A stretch of 64,000 bases of DNA from Methyloceanibacter stevinii (GCF_001723355.1 NZ_LPWE01000014.1:124001-188000); one strand, 5' to 3'; positions 34,829 to 43,200 are shown, counted from the stretch's first letter. The notes: generated by a model from the sequence alone, not told the origin. Program-made: numbers and translations.

Positions 34829-36337
34829 ATGACGAAGATCACAACTTTCGCCCGCGCGTCGGCTTGCATCGCATTCGGCGCCATGGGTCTGGCCGCGAGC
34901 GCCGTCTGGGCTGAGGCGGACGGCCCCTCGACGACCAACGTTGCAGAGGCACAAGACGATCAGGCGGGTCACGACCATGGAGATCACGGCCACGGAGATC
35001 ACGACCATGGCGCCAAGGACAAACACGACCTCGGCGACGGGCATGACCATAAGGACCATGGTCACGACTCCAAGGACGGACCCGACGACAAGGCGGATCA
35101 CGATGCCAAGGAAGGGCATCGCCACGACGACGGCCATGACCATGACCACGACGATGAGGAAGGCGAAAACGGACACGAAGGTCACGACCACGGTTCGGAG
35201 GATTCGCATGGCCACGGGTCCGACGACCATTCGAGCCACGAGGGTCATGACGATCACGGTAATCATGACGAACCTGGCAGCGTCGGCCTGACCCAGGAGC
35301 AGATGGACAGGTTCAACGTCCGCACGGTGACCGTCACGGGCGGGCCAATCCCCGTCACCATCGAGAGGCCGGCCGAAGTTATTTACAACGAGAATGCTCT
35401 CGCGCATGTCGTGCCGCGCGTTCCCGGAATCGCCCGCACCGTCGAGGCGAACGAAGGCGATCAGGTCGAGGAGGGCGACGTGCTCGCCGTGCTGGACAGC
35501 CGCGAGCTTGCCGATGCGAAGGCATCCTATCTGGCGAGCCTCGAACGTCTGGAGCTGGCCAAAGAAAACTTCAATCGGGCGGAGGCGCTCGTCGGCAAGC
35601 GGATCGTTTCCGAGAGGACGCATCTTACGGCCAAGACGGACTTTGCCGAGGCTCGTATCAACTTGCGCAGTGCGCGGCAGAAACTGCTGGCGCTCGGTAT
35701 TGGCGAGTCGCGCCTCAAAGAGATCGCCGAGCAGGACGAAGCCGATCTCACGGCTTACGTCATGCACGCTCCCCTCGGCGGGACGGTCGTCGCACGTCAT
35801 CTCACACACGGCGAATCCGTGTCGACCGACCGTGAGGCCTTCATCGTCGCGGATGTGTCGACGGTGTGGGTCGACATCAGCATCTACGCTCACGATCTGG
35901 AGCGGGTCGAGAAGCGCCAACCCGTGACCGTTACCACCGACGGCGGCCTTCAGGTCGACGGCACAATCGCGTTTGTGACTCCGAACGTTTCGGAAGAGAC
36001 GCGAACGGCGAAAGCGCGTGTTGAGCTTGAGAACGCACCTAGGCACCTGCGGCCCGGCATGTTCGTGACGGCGCGGATCTCGTTGACGGCAGACCCCGTT
36101 GACATGCGCATTCCGGCTTCCGCCCTGCAAACACACGAAGGCCAAAGCGTTGTCTTCGTTCGGGAAGGCGACGATGGGCCACTGAAGCCACGGCCTGTCA
36201 CGCTCGGCCGCAGCAATGGCGAGCACGTCGAAGTTCTCACCGGCCTCAAGCCTGGTGACGCAGTCGTGGCCGAGGGCGCGTTCCTCGTGAAGTCGCAGCT
36301 TGCCAAGTCGGACTTCGACGACGGCCACAACCACTAG
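34829..36337 (+). CDS. RND efflux periplasmic adaptor with His-rich metal-binding domain (CzcB-like)
   Basis: 502 residues from the ATG preceded by GGAG; a GTG 12 bases upstream is less likely. It has a signal peptide (to about residue 33, SAVWA), then about 110 residues of His/Asp/Gly repeats such as HDHGDHGHGDHDHG and GHDHKDHGHD. The membrane-fusion core follows from about residue 155: lipoyl halves (VVPRVPGIARTVEANEGDQV; APLGGTVVARHLTHGESV), an alpha-hairpin and a beta-barrel (PRHLRPGMFVTARISL). CzcB/CnrB-type adaptors use such His-rich N-termini to bind divalent metals. It feeds the CzcA-like pump 12 bases downstream. The metal specificity (Co, Zn, Ni or Cd) cannot be read directly. Confidence 0.92.
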   Translation: MTKITTFARASACIAFGAMGLAASAVWAEADGPSTTNVAEAQDDQAGHDHGDHGHGDHDHGAKDKHDLGDGHDHKDHGHDSKDGPDDKADHDAKEGHRHDDGHDHDHDDEEGENGHEGHDHGSEDSHGHGSDDHSSHEGHDDHGNHDEPGSVGLTQEQMDRFNVRTVTVTGGPIPVTIERPAEVIYNENALAHVVPRVPGIARTVEANEGDQVEEGDVLAVLDSRELADAKASYLASLERLELAKENFNRAEALVGKRIVSERTHLTAKTDFAEARINLRSARQKLLALGIGESRLKEIAEQDEADLTAYVMHAPLGGTVVARHLTHGESVSTDREAFIVADVSTVWVDISIYAHDLERVEKRQPVTVTTDGGLQVDGTIAFVTPNVSEETRTAKARVELENAPRHLRPGMFVTARISLTADPVDMRIPASALQTHEGQSVVFVREGDDGPLKPRPVTLGRSNGEHVEVLTGLKPGDAVVAEGAFLVKSQLAKSDFDDGHNH

Positions 36338-36349
36338 CCGGGCTCATAG

Positions 36350-39300
36350 ATGCGCACGTTTCTCGAAGCTATCCTCCGCCAGCGGCTACTAGTCTGCATC
36401 ATCGCTATAGGCGTCTTGGTTGCGGGCTTCCAGAGTTACAGGACTCTGCCCGTGGACGCGTTTCCCGACGTGTCACCAACACTTGTTCAGGTGTTCACCG
36501 AAACGGAAGGCCTCGCGCCCGAAGAGGTCGAACGCTACGTCACCTACCCGATAGAGGTGGCCATGAACGGTCTTCCCGGCCTGAAGACCATTCGTTCGAT
36601 CTCCAATTTCGGCCTGTCCGTGGTCAATGTCTATTTCGAGGATCGGACGGACATCTACTTCGCCCGCCAGCTCGTGGGCGAACGGCTGCAGACCGCACGC
36701 GAAGAAATCCCGGAAGGCTTTGGTGAGCCCGAGATGGGCCCGATCACTACCGGCCTCGGACAGATCTTGTTCTACTACGTAGAAGATAGCCATGGCTCGC
36801 GCACGCCGGAAGAGATGCGCGAGATCCAGGATTGGATCATCAAATTCAATCTGCAGACCGTGCCGGGCGTCACCGAGGTTCTGTCGCTCGGCGGCGAGGT
36901 GAAGCAGTTCCAGGTCCAGGTCGATCCACAAGCGCTGCTGCGCTATCGGATCAGCATCGGCGACGTAGTGGATGCAGTGAAAGCCAACAACGGAAACGCC
37001 GGGGCGCAATACATTGTCAAGAACTCCGAGCAGTACCTCGTCCGCTCCATCGGCCTTGCGACCGGGATCGCCGACATCGAGGACACGATCCTGAAGGTCG
37101 TGGACGGTGTGCCCGTAAAAGTGCGCGACATCGGCCAAGTGAAAATCGGCGGCGAGGTTCGCCAAGGGCTGGCCACGAAAGACGGCGAGGGAGAGATCGT
37201 CGCCGGGCTTGTGCTCAAGCTGATCGGCACCAACACGTCCAAGGTCATCGAGGACGTGAAGGAGCGCCTCGACAAGATCAACGCCGCGCTCCCGGACGGC
37301 GTGCGGGTGGCGCCGTACTACGATCAGTCCAAGCTGGTGCTGCGCAGCGTGGAGACCGTGAACGGCGCGCTCGCCCAAGGGATCATCCTGGTCGTTTTGG
37401 TGCTGCTCGCCTTCATGGGTGCCTCCGGCCGAGCCTTGTCGGTGGCCTTTGCCATCCCATTCTCGATCTGCGTCGCCTTCATCGTCATGGGCGCCACCGG
37501 GTTGTCGGCCAACCTTATGTCCCTAGGAGGCATCGCGATCGCCATCGGCATCATGGTCGATGGTGCGATCGTCATCGTGGAGAATGTCGACCGCTATCTC
37601 AAAGAGCAGCACACGGCGCTATCCAAACGGGAGATCGTAGCGCGCGCGTGCGCCGAGGTCGTAAGGCCCATCGCCTTCGCCATTGTGATCATCATCGTCG
37701 TGTTCCTACCGCTCTTCACGCTGCAGGGCTATGAGGGCAAGACGTTCCGCCCCCTCGCCTTCACAGTTTCGCTGGCCATGCTGGGCTCGCTGTTGTTCGC
37801 CGTCTTCGTTGCTCCCGTCTTGTCGGAGATGCTCATGAAGCGGCCGAGCGAGACGGACCGCGACAAAGTAGGTTTCGCGGACCGGCTCTTAAACGGTCTG
37901 ATCGGCGCGTACAGGCCGCTGATCCAGATGTTCGTACGGAAGAGGCCCCTCGCTATCGGGCTCGCGGTTGCAATTCTCGCGGTAGGACTTGCGATCTTTC
38001 CCCGGCTCGGCTCGGAATTCGTACCAAGACTGAACGAGGGCGACCTGCTGGTGCGCGTCACCATGGCGCCGTCCATCGCTTTGGAGGAGGCTCGCGACAC
38101 GGTCACGCGCTTCGAACAGCAATTGTTGGAGACGTTTCCGGAAGTCGATCGTGTCGTATCGCGCGTCGGCCGCGGTGAAGTTGGCGCACACGCGGACCCG
38201 GTCAACAATGCGGAGGCGTTTGTTGGGCTGAAGCCCCAAGAAGACTGGCCGAGCGGGCGTACACCCGAACAACTGTTCGCCGCCATGAGCGAGACATTCG
38301 AGAGCTTTCCCGGTGCAAAGTTCAACTTCACCCAGCCCATCGCCGCCGCCGTGGACGAGCTGCTCACAGGCACGAAGGCAGAGCTTGCGATCAAGCTCTT
38401 CGGCGACGACCAGGATGTGCTGCTGGAGAAGGCCGGAGAGATCGAACAGGCTGTGCGTGACGTGCCTGGTGCGGCGGACGTACAGAAGGATCAGGTCACG
38501 GGCACACCGCAACTTCAGATCCGGGTCAACCGTGGGCAAATCTCCCGGTACGGGCTCACCATCGACGACGTGCAATCGGCCGTGCGCACGGCGATCGGCG
38601 GAGAGACGGCGGGACAGGTCTTCGAGGGCGTCAGGCGTTTCGACATTCTTGTCCGATACGACGAGGGTGCGCGCACCACGCCCGAAATGATCCGGGAACT
38701 TGTGATCCGCACGCCGGCCGGTTTGCTCATTCCCCTGCGTCAGGTGGCAGAGGTGTCGGAGATTGTGGGTCCCCGCCAGATCACGCGGGAGAACACCCAG
38801 CGCTTCATCACCATTCAAGCCAACGTACGCCGGCGCGATATCGGCTCGTTTGTCGCCGAGGGTCAGGAACGGATCGCCGAAGCCGTCGATCTGCCCTCGG
38901 GCTATCTCGTCGAGTGGGGCGGACAGTTCGAGCTTCAGCAGGAGGCCAACCGAAGGCTCGCCATCGTGGTGCCCATCACGCTTGGGCTCGTTTTCCTGCT
39001 CCTGTTCATGAACTTCGGCTCGCTGCGCGCGTCGTTGCTGATCATGCTCAACATTCCTCTCGCGCTGGTCGGCGGTGTGGTCGCGCTGTGGCTCGCGGGC
39101 CTGAACCTTTCCGTGCCGGCCTCGGTTGGCTTTATCGCCCTGTTCGGCATCGCCCTCGAGAACGGCATGGTGCTCGTCACCTATCTCAACTGGCTTGTCG
39201 AAGAAGGAAAGTCGGTGGATGAGGCGAGCGTCCAGGGCGCTGCATGCGCCTTCGTCCCGTGCCCGCGCCGACGGCCTGGGCTCATCCCACTGCTCTACGC

Positions 39301-39472
39301 CACCGGCGCCGGCAGCGAGGTCCAGGCACCGCTGGCCACGGTCGTGGTCGGCGGCCTTGTCAGCTCCACCGTCCTGACGCTCCTGGTGATACCCGCCGTC
39401 TATAAGTGGTTCGTACCTGGGGCCTTGGGAGCATCCATGGCCCCGCAAAAGGCGGACGGACCGGCCGAATAG
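36350..39472 (+). CDS. Heavy-metal RND efflux pump, CzcA/CusA family
   Basis: 1040 residues. Twelve-segment RND topology: TM1 LVCIIAIGVLVAGFQSY, periplasmic PN/PC domains, TM4 motif GIAIAIGIMVDGAIVIVEN with the proton-relay Asp/Glu, and a second half with FMNFGSLRASLLIMLNIPLA. It exports metal ions from periplasm or cytoplasm by proton antiport with the adaptor encoded upstream; no outer-membrane channel gene is present nearby. Around 39239-39282 the reading is disturbed (AACAFVPCPRRRPGLIPLL, where CzcA proteins have a sequence like ACMRLRPVLMTAL..ALGLIPLL). Several small deletions there sum to a multiple of three, so the frame recovers. This part of TM11 is unreliable. Confidence 0.92.
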   Translation: MRTFLEAILRQRLLVCIIAIGVLVAGFQSYRTLPVDAFPDVSPTLVQVFTETEGLAPEEVERYVTYPIEVAMNGLPGLKTIRSISNFGLSVVNVYFEDRTDIYFARQLVGERLQTAREEIPEGFGEPEMGPITTGLGQILFYYVEDSHGSRTPEEMREIQDWIIKFNLQTVPGVTEVLSLGGEVKQFQVQVDPQALLRYRISIGDVVDAVKANNGNAGAQYIVKNSEQYLVRSIGLATGIADIEDTILKVVDGVPVKVRDIGQVKIGGEVRQGLATKDGEGEIVAGLVLKLIGTNTSKVIEDVKERLDKINAALPDGVRVAPYYDQSKLVLRSVETVNGALAQGIILVVLVLLAFMGASGRALSVAFAIPFSICVAFIVMGATGLSANLMSLGGIAIAIGIMVDGAIVIVENVDRYLKEQHTALSKREIVARACAEVVRPIAFAIVIIIVVFLPLFTLQGYEGKTFRPLAFTVSLAMLGSLLFAVFVAPVLSEMLMKRPSETDRDKVGFADRLLNGLIGAYRPLIQMFVRKRPLAIGLAVAILAVGLAIFPRLGSEFVPRLNEGDLLVRVTMAPSIALEEARDTVTRFEQQLLETFPEVDRVVSRVGRGEVGAHADPVNNAEAFVGLKPQEDWPSGRTPEQLFAAMSETFESFPGAKFNFTQPIAAAVDELLTGTKAELAIKLFGDDQDVLLEKAGEIEQAVRDVPGAADVQKDQVTGTPQLQIRVNRGQISRYGLTIDDVQSAVRTAIGGETAGQVFEGVRRFDILVRYDEGARTTPEMIRELVIRTPAGLLIPLRQVAEVSEIVGPRQITRENTQRFITIQANVRRRDIGSFVAEGQERIAEAVDLPSGYLVEWGGQFELQQEANRRLAIVVPITLGLVFLLLFMNFGSLRASLLIMLNIPLALVGGVVALWLAGLNLSVPASVGFIALFGIALENGMVLVTYLNWLVEEGKSVDEASVQGAACAFVPCPRRRPGLIPLLYATGAGSEVQAPLATVVVGGLVSSTVLTLLVIPAVYKWFVPGALGASMAPQKADGPAE

Positions 39473-39474
39473 CC

Positions 39475-39504
39475 AATGTCCGCTTTGTGACAGAAGCGGA
39501 CATT
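39475..39504. repeat. Long palindromic hairpin after czcA, REP-like
   Basis: An 11-bp perfect stem AATGTCCGCTT/AAGCGGACATT with loop TGTGACAG begins 2 bases after the czcA stop. It may terminate the metal-efflux transcript. The core resembles an intergenic palindrome widespread in Hyphomicrobiales, whose translation yields spurious RFVPKADI-like peptides (here NVRFVTEADIW). A decayed relative lies near 60186-60245. Confidence 0.65.
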
Positions 39505-39664
39505 TGGGTCCTCCTCCCTCCCCGCCAAGCCTCTCCACCAAGTCATTCTTCACCACGACAGCCGCACATGGTCCGTTCTGCCGGCGACCCGCATCCGATC
39601 CGCGCCGACTAGCATGGACCGCACGCACTGTCTCTAGGGATGCGCTGCCGCCCGCATCAAACGC

Positions 39665-39691
39665 GGAACACTCGCACCTCCTTCGTGTTGA
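39665..39691 (+). promoter_or_regulatory. EcfG-like promoter GGAAC-N16-TGTT before the DUF892 gene
   Basis: GGAAC at 39665-39669, 16 bases, then TGTTGA from 39686. It lies about 50 bases upstream of the GTG start of the DUF892 gene. The pattern matches the alphaproteobacterial general-stress (EcfG) consensus GGAAC-N16/17-cGTT and is shared with five other sites in the next 6.5 kb. Confidence 0.7.
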
Positions 39692-39739
39692 CGAGGCCCA
39701 GTCCCGACTTGGGACCAAACACGATATGAGGATGACGCA

Positions 39740-40225
39740 GTGAAAACTCTGGAAGGCTTATTCAAGCACTTTCTCCGCGACATGTACTACGCGGAGAACA
39801 AGATCCTGGACAGTCTGCCGAAGATGGCGAAGGAAGCCGATGCGGCGGAACTCCGCGATGCGTTCAATGCGCACCACAAGGAGACCAAGGCGCAAGTCGC
39901 TAACCTCGAAAAGGTCTTCAAAGCCTTGGACCTCAAGCCGCGCGGCGTAACCTGCGAGGCGATCAACGGCATCATCGACGAGGCCAAGGAAATCATGAAG
40001 GAGTGCGAGGACCCGGACGCCCGCGACGCCGGCATGATCGCCGCCGCACAGGCCGTCGAGCACTACGAAATCACGCGCTACGGAACGATGGTGGCCTGGG
40101 CGCAGCAGCTCGACATGCCGAATGAAGCAAAGCTGCTTGCGGCCAATCTCGACCAGGAATACGCGGCCGACAAGAAGCTATCGATGCTTGCCGAGAGTGC
40201 GCTCAACAAACAGTCCGTTGCGTAA
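39740..40225 (+). CDS. DUF892 / YciE-YciF ferritin-like protein
   Basis: 161 residues from a GTG preceded by a GAGG ribosome site. It has the YciF-type four-helix bundle: LFKHFLRDMYYAENKILDSL at the N-terminus, HHKETKAQVANLEKVF, AAAQAVEHYEITRYGTMVAWA and LDQEYAADKKL, giving the Glu/His pattern of a diiron-like site. E. coli YciE/YciF are stress-induced. The EcfG-like promoter upstream supports a general-stress role here. The biochemical function of the family is unsettled. Confidence 0.9.
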   Translation: MKTLEGLFKHFLRDMYYAENKILDSLPKMAKEADAAELRDAFNAHHKETKAQVANLEKVFKALDLKPRGVTCEAINGIIDEAKEIMKECEDPDARDAGMIAAAQAVEHYEITRYGTMVAWAQQLDMPNEAKLLAANLDQEYAADKKLSMLAESALNKQSVA

Positions 40226-40267
40226 CGGCCGCCCGAGACTTCCGAGAGGGGCGCGTTAGCCCAGAGA

Positions 40268-41032
40268 CTAAATGAACGGGCGCACCGGCAAGGAGGTGAG
40301 CTCGTCATTCGCCGCCCGGACGAGCCCCTCGAGGTCTTTCACATGAAGGATCGGCGGGTGCCAGTCGATCAGGTTCTCGCTCGTGAGCTTCTTGATCGTC
40401 TTGTTGGTGTGAACGTGCGAGAGACCGAGCGCATCGGCTAATTGTTGCTGCGTGAACGGAATATCGACGCGGCGCCCGCGCGCCATGCCGAGTTGCTGAA
40501 CCCGTTGGAAGACGTGCAGCAGTACCGAGGCGACCCGTTCAATTGCCGTGCGGCGTCCCACGGTCAGCAGGTTCTCGTCCAGCATGAACTGCTCGCGCGC
40601 CGCGAGCCAGGTCAGGTCGAATCCGAGATCGGGATAGTGCTCGTAGAGCTGCCAGACCTTCTCCCGCGGAAACACGCACAGCACGACGTCGGTCAGTGCT
40701 TCGACCGAATGATCCATCTCGCCGAACATGGACGATTGAAGGCCGAAAAAATCGCCGGGAAGTCCGAAGTTCAGGATCTGACGCCGACCGTCGTGGAGAA
40801 GCTTGTAGCGGAATACCCACCCGGACAGGACCGTATACAGGTGCGCGCTGTTGTTCCCCTCTAGGAAGATCGTCGTTCCCGCGTCGGCGACCAATTCGCC
40901 GCCCTTGAACTTCTGAACGAAGTCCAGCTCCTCTTCGGTGAAAGCCCGAAAGGCGTCGTTGCCCCGAAGCGGGCAGTCCTTGCATTTGATTTGCTCTGTA
41001 TTGGGGGAGCGGCCCGGCGGTGTAAGTGTCAT
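40268..41032 (-). CDS. Crp/Fnr-family transcriptional regulator
   Basis: 254 residues from the ATG before TLTPPGRSP. It has an N-terminal cyclic-nucleotide-binding-like beta-roll (AGTTIFLEGNNSAHLYTVLSG, GLPGDFFGLQSSMF) and a C-terminal winged helix with FTQQQLADALGLSHVHTNKTI. The N-terminus has only one CxxC (KCKDCPLRG), so it lacks the four ligands of an Fnr-type [4Fe-4S] cluster. It probably belongs to an Fnr/FixK-like branch sensing through another route. It lies between the DUF892 gene (convergent) and the anti-sigma/sigma pair upstream on the same strand. Targets are not known. Confidence 0.88.
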   Translation of the reverse strand: MTLTPPGRSPNTEQIKCKDCPLRGNDAFRAFTEEELDFVQKFKGGELVADAGTTIFLEGNNSAHLYTVLSGWVFRYKLLHDGRRQILNFGLPGDFFGLQSSMFGEMDHSVEALTDVVLCVFPREKVWQLYEHYPDLGFDLTWLAAREQFMLDENLLTVGRRTAIERVASVLLHVFQRVQQLGMARGRRVDIPFTQQQLADALGLSHVHTNKTIKKLTSENLIDWHPPILHVKDLEGLVRAANDELTSLPVRPFI

Positions 41033-41231
41033 GGCCCAGGTCTCAAGGCAAACGGCGTGCGAAAGTTTAGTAGACTGTCTATGGGAGGTCACCTTCAACT
41101 TATGGCCAGTGAGGCCACTCCTCTAGAGCCGCCCGTCTAGAACTCCGACGGGCGATCTTCGTGCCGTTTGCGGCGCCTTGTCCCTCCGGCATTCGTATCC
41201 GCGCGGAGCAGAAATGGCGAATGTTAAACCG

Positions 41232-41519
41232 CTACGCCGTTGAAGAGCCGTCCGGCGCCGAGGGACGGACTCTGACAATCTTCGCCAGCCTCTCGGGGAC
41301 CGGCTCATCCAAGATGTGTTGCCCGAGGCCGCGGAGCATTTGGTTGATCAGCCACAGGGCGGCCACTCTGCGTCTCAAGTGGGGATTCGCTGCGACGTGG
41401 GCGGCAAATTTTGCGGCCTCGGGCGCCGAGAGCCGGCCGTCCACGAACTCGTGGATGTTTTCGTCAGAGGGCGTCAGCAACGATCCTACTTCGTTCAATT
41501 GGGCGCGGCGCGCCGTCAT
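41232..41519 (-). CDS. Probable anti-sigma factor of the adjacent ECF sigma
   Basis: About 95 residues from the ATG at 41519; a TTG at 41480 is an alternative that shortens the overlap with the sigma gene. It contains IHEFVDGRLSAPEAAKFAAHV and HLRRRVAALWLINQMLRGLG, resembling the N-terminal sigma-binding domain of short anti-sigma factors. It has no CxxC zinc motif and no membrane segment, so it is probably a cytosolic inhibitor. The start lies within the last 56 bases of the sigma gene, which suggests translational coupling. It does not look like NepR. Confidence 0.65.
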   Translation of the reverse strand: MTARRAQLNEVGSLLTPSDENIHEFVDGRLSAPEAAKFAAHVAANPHLRRRVAALWLINQMLRGLGQHILDEPVPERLAKIVRVRPSAPDGSSTA

Positions 41520-42006
41520 CCATGAGAGAGGCCAAACAGGCACGCGCACGCGACAGTCTCGATTTTATCGTTCCCATCGTCACCCCGAGAATCTCCGCCG
41601 TCTGCTCGTATGTCATCCCTTCGACAACGACGAGACTAAGAATTTCGCGGTGGTCCGGGCTCAAGGACATGAAGGCTCGTTCGAGCTCCGAAAGCATCAA
41701 ACTGTCTTCCTGCTGGGCCGGAAGCTGTTGCGGCGCCGCCGTTCCCAGCTCCTTGAGCGATACCCGCTCGCGCTTGGCTCTGCGGCATTCGTTGAAGAAG
41801 ACGTTTCGGAGAATGACGATCAGCCAGCCTTGAAGGTTCGTGCCCGGTTGAAACGAGTCGATCCTTGCGATGGCACGCGCAAGACATTCCTGTACGAGGT
41901 CGTCCGCCAATTCGATATCGCGCGCGAGAAAGCGCGCGTAGCGCCGTAACATCGGAATTTCCGATGCAACCTGTGAAACTGTCTCGGTTTGTGTGCTTTC
42001 CCGCAT
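41464..42006 (-). CDS. ECF sigma factor, EcfG-like
   Basis: 180 residues from the ATG before RESTQTETVSQ; a longer in-frame extension upstream has atypical composition and would contain the likely promoter. Sigma region 2 reads ARDIELADDLVQECLARAI and SFQPGTNLQGWLIVILRN, close to EcfG-type sequences. Region 4 reads SLSPDHREILSLVVVEGMTYEQTAEILGVTMGTIKSRLSRAR. A GGAAC-N16-TGTT promoter lies 144 bases upstream, suggesting autoregulation, and the same promoter type precedes the neighbouring stress genes. Its partner is the overlapping anti-sigma gene. Whether it is the main EcfG or a paralogue cannot be told here. Confidence 0.85.
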   Translation of the reverse strand: MRESTQTETVSQVASEIPMLRRYARFLARDIELADDLVQECLARAIARIDSFQPGTNLQGWLIVILRNVFFNECRRAKRERVSLKELGTAAPQQLPAQQEDSLMLSELERAFMSLSPDHREILSLVVVEGMTYEQTAEILGVTMGTIKSRLSRARACLASLMDDGAPRPIERSRIVADAL

Positions 42007-42147
42007 CGTGGCTTTTCCTAACCGCCATAGGTGGTCCGGCGACCGGGCAAAGCCGATCGATGGACTGCAGCACGAGCGCGGTCCCTCAAAGCGCTGATGC
42101 GCATGAGCGAAGTTGTTTCCAAGAGAGAGTGCGGATTGCATGAGGGG

Positions 42148-42174
42148 GCAACACCCGCACCCCACGTTCGTTCC
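42148..42174 (-). promoter_or_regulatory. EcfG-like promoter upstream of the ECF sigma gene
   Basis: Minus strand GGAAC (42174-42170), 16 bases, TGTTGC (42153-42148). It lies 144 bases before the sigma ATG. The remaining gene-free stretch 42007-42413 holds only this site and the hairpin at 42326-42356. Confidence 0.65.
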
Positions 42175-42325
42175 CTCGGCAATATCCAAGAAGTTCGCCG
42201 AGGCTTCGCTTGGAGTCATAGCAAGCCGGTGCGGGATCCGAATTAAGCTATGCTAATCGCGCCCTAAAAAGCCTGGGGCCCTAAACTTGCGTTCGATGGG
42301 ATGCCGTCGGGCGTGTCCGGACGGC

Positions 42326-42356
42326 AAGAACGGCCGCCACAGGAGCGACCGTTCTT
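42326..42356 (-). terminator. Hairpin downstream of the PRC-barrel gene
   Basis: A perfect 8-bp stem AAGAACGG/CCGTTCTT with a 15-base loop starts 58 bases after the stop of the PRC-barrel gene. There is no strong T run, so termination is only a possibility. Confidence 0.4.
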
Positions 42357-42413
42357 GGCACTTGACGGGCGTTCAGCCGCAACTGGCTCAGAGCCCTTGG
42401 TCGGCAACCGCGA

Positions 42414-42932
42414 CTACTCGGCCTTTGTGTCGGAGTCCATCGTCGACTCGTCGTCCATCTTTTTGGCTTCGGTATCGTCGTCGGCCTTGGGAGCGGCAGC
42501 CGGCGTAGCAGCGCGCTCGTAGGCAGACGCATTCATTAGGGCGTCCTTGTCGGCGTTGAGAACCAGAAAGAAATCGTCGTCGTCGTCCTCACGAACCATA
42601 TTGAGGCTCGACATTTTCACCGCAATGTCACGTTCGCCGATTCCCAGGAAGCCACCGACACCGACGATCACGGCCTTCACCTCGCCGTTCTCGGTCAGGA
42701 TGACGTCGTCGATTTCACCGATGTCGTCCCAGTCGGGTTTCGACGCCGTCTTGTCATCCTCTTTGCTCATATCCTTGTCGGTCGCATAGACGCGCATGCC
42801 AATGAGCTCCGAGGCATAGATGTCGCCGGCTTCGTTTTGCGCGACGGTTCCAAAAGGTTTCGCGTCCTGGCTCGCCGCCAACGCGGGTGTCGCGAGTGCT
42901 AGGGCCAGCACTGTCGTTACGAGAAATCGCAT
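42414..42932 (-). CDS. Secreted PRC-barrel domain protein
   Basis: 172 residues from the ATG at 42932. A signal peptide (FLVTTVLALALATPALA) is followed by a PRC-barrel (about 35-115: ASELIGMRVYATDKD, DIGEIDDVILTENGEVKAVIV, GFLGIGERDIAVK) and an acidic, low-complexity C-terminus. PRC-barrel proteins of this periplasmic type are frequent in Hyphomicrobiales stress regions; no enzymatic activity is known. The GGAAC-N16-TGTT promoter 69 bases upstream places it in the stress regulon. Confidence 0.88.
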   Translation of the reverse strand: MRFLVTTVLALALATPALAASQDAKPFGTVAQNEAGDIYASELIGMRVYATDKDMSKEDDKTASKPDWDDIGEIDDVILTENGEVKAVIVGVGGFLGIGERDIAVKMSSLNMVREDDDDDFFLVLNADKDALMNASAYERAATPAAAPKADDDTEAKKMDDESTMDSDTKAE

Positions 42933-42998
42933 CACGTATAGTCTCCTCAATCCATGATGATGATCGTGCAGTCTCGAACACAGTTCGTGTTCTCCTTC

Positions 42999-43025
42999 GC
43001 AACACCATGCGCAGGGCTATGTTCC
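42999..43025 (-). promoter_or_regulatory. EcfG-like promoter of the PRC-barrel gene
   Basis: Minus strand GGAAC (43025-43021), 16 bases, TGTTGC (43004-42999). It lies 69 bases upstream of the PRC-barrel start and back to back with the plus-strand site at 43141. Confidence 0.7.
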
Positions 43026-43140
43026 GGCAACGCACAGGACGACTGACGACACAGGTCGCTTAGCGAGTGACGGCCGCGGCGACGCAATTGCGGACAGCCC
43101 AACGTGCGGCACGCACCTTGCCGGTCGCCGCCGTGCACAG

Positions 43141-43167
43141 GGAACAAAAGCAACAGTCCCGTGTTGC
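43141..43167 (+). promoter_or_regulatory. EcfG-like promoter of the micro-protein/DUF3309 pair
   Basis: GGAAC (43141-43145), 16 bases, TGTTGC (43162-43167), 34 bases before the start of the 24-residue membrane peptide gene. It is divergent from the PRC-barrel promoter. Confidence 0.7.
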
Positions 43168-43200
43168 CTGTCGAAGCATCAGAAGAGGCAGGAGAGCACC

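Noticed and set aside
37889-39718. 609-codon ORF antisense to the CzcA-like gene
   Set aside because: Shadow of the pump gene; no ribosome site or recognisable domain.
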